The notes under the pieces were generated by a model that did not search any database, had not been told where the DNA came from, and saw only the letters and a program-made list of their open reading frames with translations. From positions 1-8,954 of the forward strand of contig JAICTW010000057.1 in the NCBI GenBank assembly GCA_025936195.1: 8,954 bases of DNA, read 5' to 3'. A program made the translations under genes and the position numbers. The stretch comes from Flavisolibacter sp. GTDB lineage: Bacteria; Bacteroidota; Bacteroidia; Chitinophagales; Chitinophagaceae. This document shows positions 6,896 through 8,954 of the stretch, piece after piece (position 1 is the first letter of the stretch; every line of letters begins with the position of its first letter).

Positions 6896-6937
6896 GTATT
6901 TCCTTGAAGTTTCATCTTCTTGCACTTCGTCCTCCAT

Positions 6938-8842
6938 TCACGCCATGCTTACTTCGGTTTCCATTTCTTCTGCCTCCTCATCTACGGCTACGGGCTGGCC
7001 CTTGGCTTCATCGAGGCGTACCTGATTCAGTTCGTGACCAATGGACTGCAATTCGCGAACGGCTTCTGTTAACTTCCTCCGTGCACCTTCAGCGGCTTTT
7101 ATATATTTCGGTCCCCACGGATCAACAGGCACCGGACCGTTCGGACCTAAAACCCACAACGGACCATCAGCAAGACTTCCGATCAAAAAATTCACCATCT
7201 TATCATCCAGCGGCCAGAAGATTTTCCATTTCCAGACATTGACGTTAAAAGGCGCCGATGAAATGCCGTTGGCTACAACATAAATTTCCGCATTTCCCAA
7301 TTCAATATTCCACGGAATCGTAAAGTTGGTTGACTGGATGGATGTGCCTGTGGCAACGCCCATGGAACTATGATCGTGTGTGCGGCAAAAGAAAACATGT
7401 CCCGTGGTTTTGTTCCTGATTTTTACCAATGGATAATTGGTTGCCGAAGCAGCATCATCTCCGTATCCTACGGCCTGTGACAAACCATTAAGTTGTTGTC
7501 CGTGCAGGGTGTAGGAGCTGCCTGCACGCAATGATGTAGAAACAGAAGTGATGTGCGGCCTCCATGAATCCTCGATATAAGAGCAATAGCTGTAGGCGTA
7601 TATTTCATCACTTGCTGACGCATATAATATGTTCCCGGATGGTGCCAGCATCATTCTTCCTTGGTAAGGTTCCTTTGTGTGGTTTGGTGGATCAACAACC
7701 CGGTAAACAGACGTTCCGTCAAATTCATAAAAGTATGTTGGGGTCAGATAGTGCCCGCTTACTCCGTCTACTGGTCCCGCACTAATTAGCACCCGGCCGT
7801 TTGTAAGCAAGCAGGAGGGAGAATCTTTACAACCAATTGTTTGACCGGCCTGCAAAGGAATGTCGGGGCCTGTAGTCCATGATCCCGGGTCTGCCGGATT
7901 GGAAGAAGGTGTATACAGGGCCGTTTTTCCGGTGGCGCCAATAAAGAACGCTCTTCCATCATTCAATGTAATGGCTGCGCCAATTTCGCTGGAACTTGTT
8001 TCAATAAGGTTAACGGGTGTTGTTCCTGCACTTACCCATGCATTCAGCGAGGGAACATATTTTTCGGCGGTTTGTGTTCCGTTACAGCGAACCGTAAGAA
8101 CGGAACCATCAGCAAGTAAGGTCCAGCTTTCTTCAGCAGATCTTGTTCCTTTGGTTGGTCCAACTGTCCACGTATTGGTTGAAGGGTTAAGAATTGCGGT
8201 ACGGGTATCATCCAGGTTTCCCATGATCAATCTTCCATCGGCAAGTACGCAGCAGGCCGCATCGCCAACCCTGCTCCATCCTGCAGGCGCCGGTATCACC
8301 GTCCATGTATCGGCTACCGGATCATAAATTTCCGTGGCATTTGTTTCCACCTGTCCCTTGTCCGTGTACTCACCTCCTGAAACAAATACTCTTCCATCTG
8401 CAAGTACAGCCGACGCGTAATATAAACGCGGTGTGTTCATGGGAGCTATATCGTGCCAGCTGCCATTGATGTAACTTCCATTACTGTCAGGAACTAATTT
8501 TTTCCAGGTTGAACCACCTGCGTTCTGACAAATGATAGAACCATCGGTCAACAGAAGCATGGTACTTGCATTGATCCCAGGATTACTGGAAAGCTTCATC
8601 CAACGTGGAGGTAACCACCAGCAGATGTATTTGAGAAACTCGTTCCAGCTGATCGGGAAATGAATCCTGCTGAAAACTTTTTCTACAGAAATCGTTACAT
8701 CCGCTTTTGTGTAATCAGGCATGTGGTGGTGTACGACTTCAATAACCGTGTTTTTGTGCTCTGTTAACTGTGCAGAGTGAAAAAAAGGATGTATGCTGCT
8801 TTCGAGGTGAGCAGCAATCATTGACCTTGTTTGCGATTTCAT
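6938..8842 (-). CDS. Kelch / galactose-oxidase-like seven-bladed propeller protein
   Basis: The 634-residue product has an unassigned N-terminal part (1-85), a propeller (about 90-420), an Ig/E-set-like domain (about 430-536) and a charged tail. Seven L-x-D/N/S-G hairpins mark the blades: LTDGSII (98), LADGRVF (147), LADGRLI (200), LADGSVL (243), LNDGRAF (293), LTNGRVL (346) and LAPSGNIL (399). The E-set-like region holds GYGDDAASATNYPLV (459-473) and THDHSSMGVATG (488-499), as in galactose/glyoxal oxidase-like proteins. The Tyr-His pair that binds copper in true oxidases (RxYHS before the last blade) reads GRMMLAPSG here, so oxidase activity is unlikely; His489 may match the third ligand. 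No signal peptide or type IX tail is visible. The tail ends acidic (VDEEAEEMETEVSMA). It is transcribed alone and followed by a clear terminator. The 112 bp upstream hold no clear promoter. Confidence 0.88.
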   Translation of the reverse strand: MKSQTRSMIAAHLESSIHPFFHSAQLTEHKNTVIEVVHHHMPDYTKADVTISVEKVFSRIHFPISWNEFLKYICWWLPPRWMKLSSNPGINASTMLLLTDGSIICQNAGGSTWKKLVPDSNGSYINGSWHDIAPMNTPRLYYASAVLADGRVFVSGGEYTDKGQVETNATEIYDPVADTWTVIPAPAGWSRVGDAACCVLADGRLIMGNLDDTRTAILNPSTNTWTVGPTKGTRSAEESWTLLADGSVLTVRCNGTQTAEKYVPSLNAWVSAGTTPVNLIETSSSEIGAAITLNDGRAFFIGATGKTALYTPSSNPADPGSWTTGPDIPLQAGQTIGCKDSPSCLLTNGRVLISAGPVDGVSGHYLTPTYFYEFDGTSVYRVVDPPNHTKEPYQGRMMLAPSGNILYASASDEIYAYSYCSYIEDSWRPHITSVSTSLRAGSSYTLHGQQLNGLSQAVGYGDDAASATNYPLVKIRNKTTGHVFFCRTHDHSSMGVATGTSIQSTNFTIPWNIELGNAEIYVVANGISSAPFNVNVWKWKIFWPLDDKMVNFLIGSLADGPLWVLGPNGPVPVDPWGPKYIKAAEGARRKLTEAVRELQSIGHELNQVRLDEAKGQPVAVDEEAEEMETEVSMA

Positions 8843-8954
8843 AAAACTGAGTTTAGGTGATTAAGAATATAGTTTAAACAAGAAGAGCCGTTTCATGATA
8901 GTGTGGTTCATTCTGTAAAGGATAGCTAATCGTTTCAAAGAGGTTTATGTGAAA
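8843..8954. other. Upstream region of the kelch gene, no site identified
   Basis: This stretch runs to the window edge. On the - strand it should contain the kelch promoter, but no TTTG / TAnnTTTG pair with proper spacing is found. No reading frame or RNA is supported. Confidence 0.4.

Noticed and set aside
6734..6937. 67-residue - strand frame starting MEDEVQEDE
   Set aside because: It is the in-frame continuation after the kelch stop and runs through the terminator and inverted repeat, so it is not a gene of its own.
7860..8327. 155-residue + strand frame inside the kelch gene
   Set aside because: It lies antisense to a protein with clear repeated blade motifs and has no recognisable domain.

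Overview
The window looks like a chromosomal stretch from a member of the Bacteroidota, most likely a Chitinophagaceae-type organism. The reasons are A-rich translation leaders with few Shine-Dalgarno sites, a TAnnTTTG-type promoter box, and gene families typical of that group (a DUF6526-like membrane protein, a Bacteroidota-style SulP transporter, a small exported barrel-like protein). This placement is inferred from style, not from a marker gene. I see no rRNA, tRNA, CRISPR array or intact transposase.

Left part (1-2705, all + strand): the 3' part of an unrecognised helical protein overlaps by one base the start of an unusual cytoplasmic trypsin-like protease. That protease carries an intact His/Asp/Ser triad, a CxxC...CxxC zinc ribbon and a YbjN/CesT-like C-terminal domain. 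The pair is clearly translationally coupled and is the most promising candidate here for a poorly described system. Behind it lies a hairpin-forming intergenic element built on a strict 8-bp phase, then a recX gene with a GTG start.

Middle (2706-5611): recX converges on a SulP anion transporter with a STAS tail. Divergent to that is a small SnoaL/NTF2-like protein whose start region carries a diverged 21-bp (7-codon) duplication giving two possible ATG starts. A DUF6526-like two-helix membrane protein follows.

Right part (5612-8954, all - strand): a small secreted barrel-like protein; a 715-bp stretch without an intact gene, which holds the C-terminal remnant of a DUF805 membrane protein, a long imperfect inverted repeat and a good intrinsic terminator; and a large kelch/galactose-oxidase-like seven-bladed propeller protein that has no visible signal peptide and seems to lack most copper ligands.

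Only the first two genes look like a functional unit. The others appear to be single-gene transcription units.
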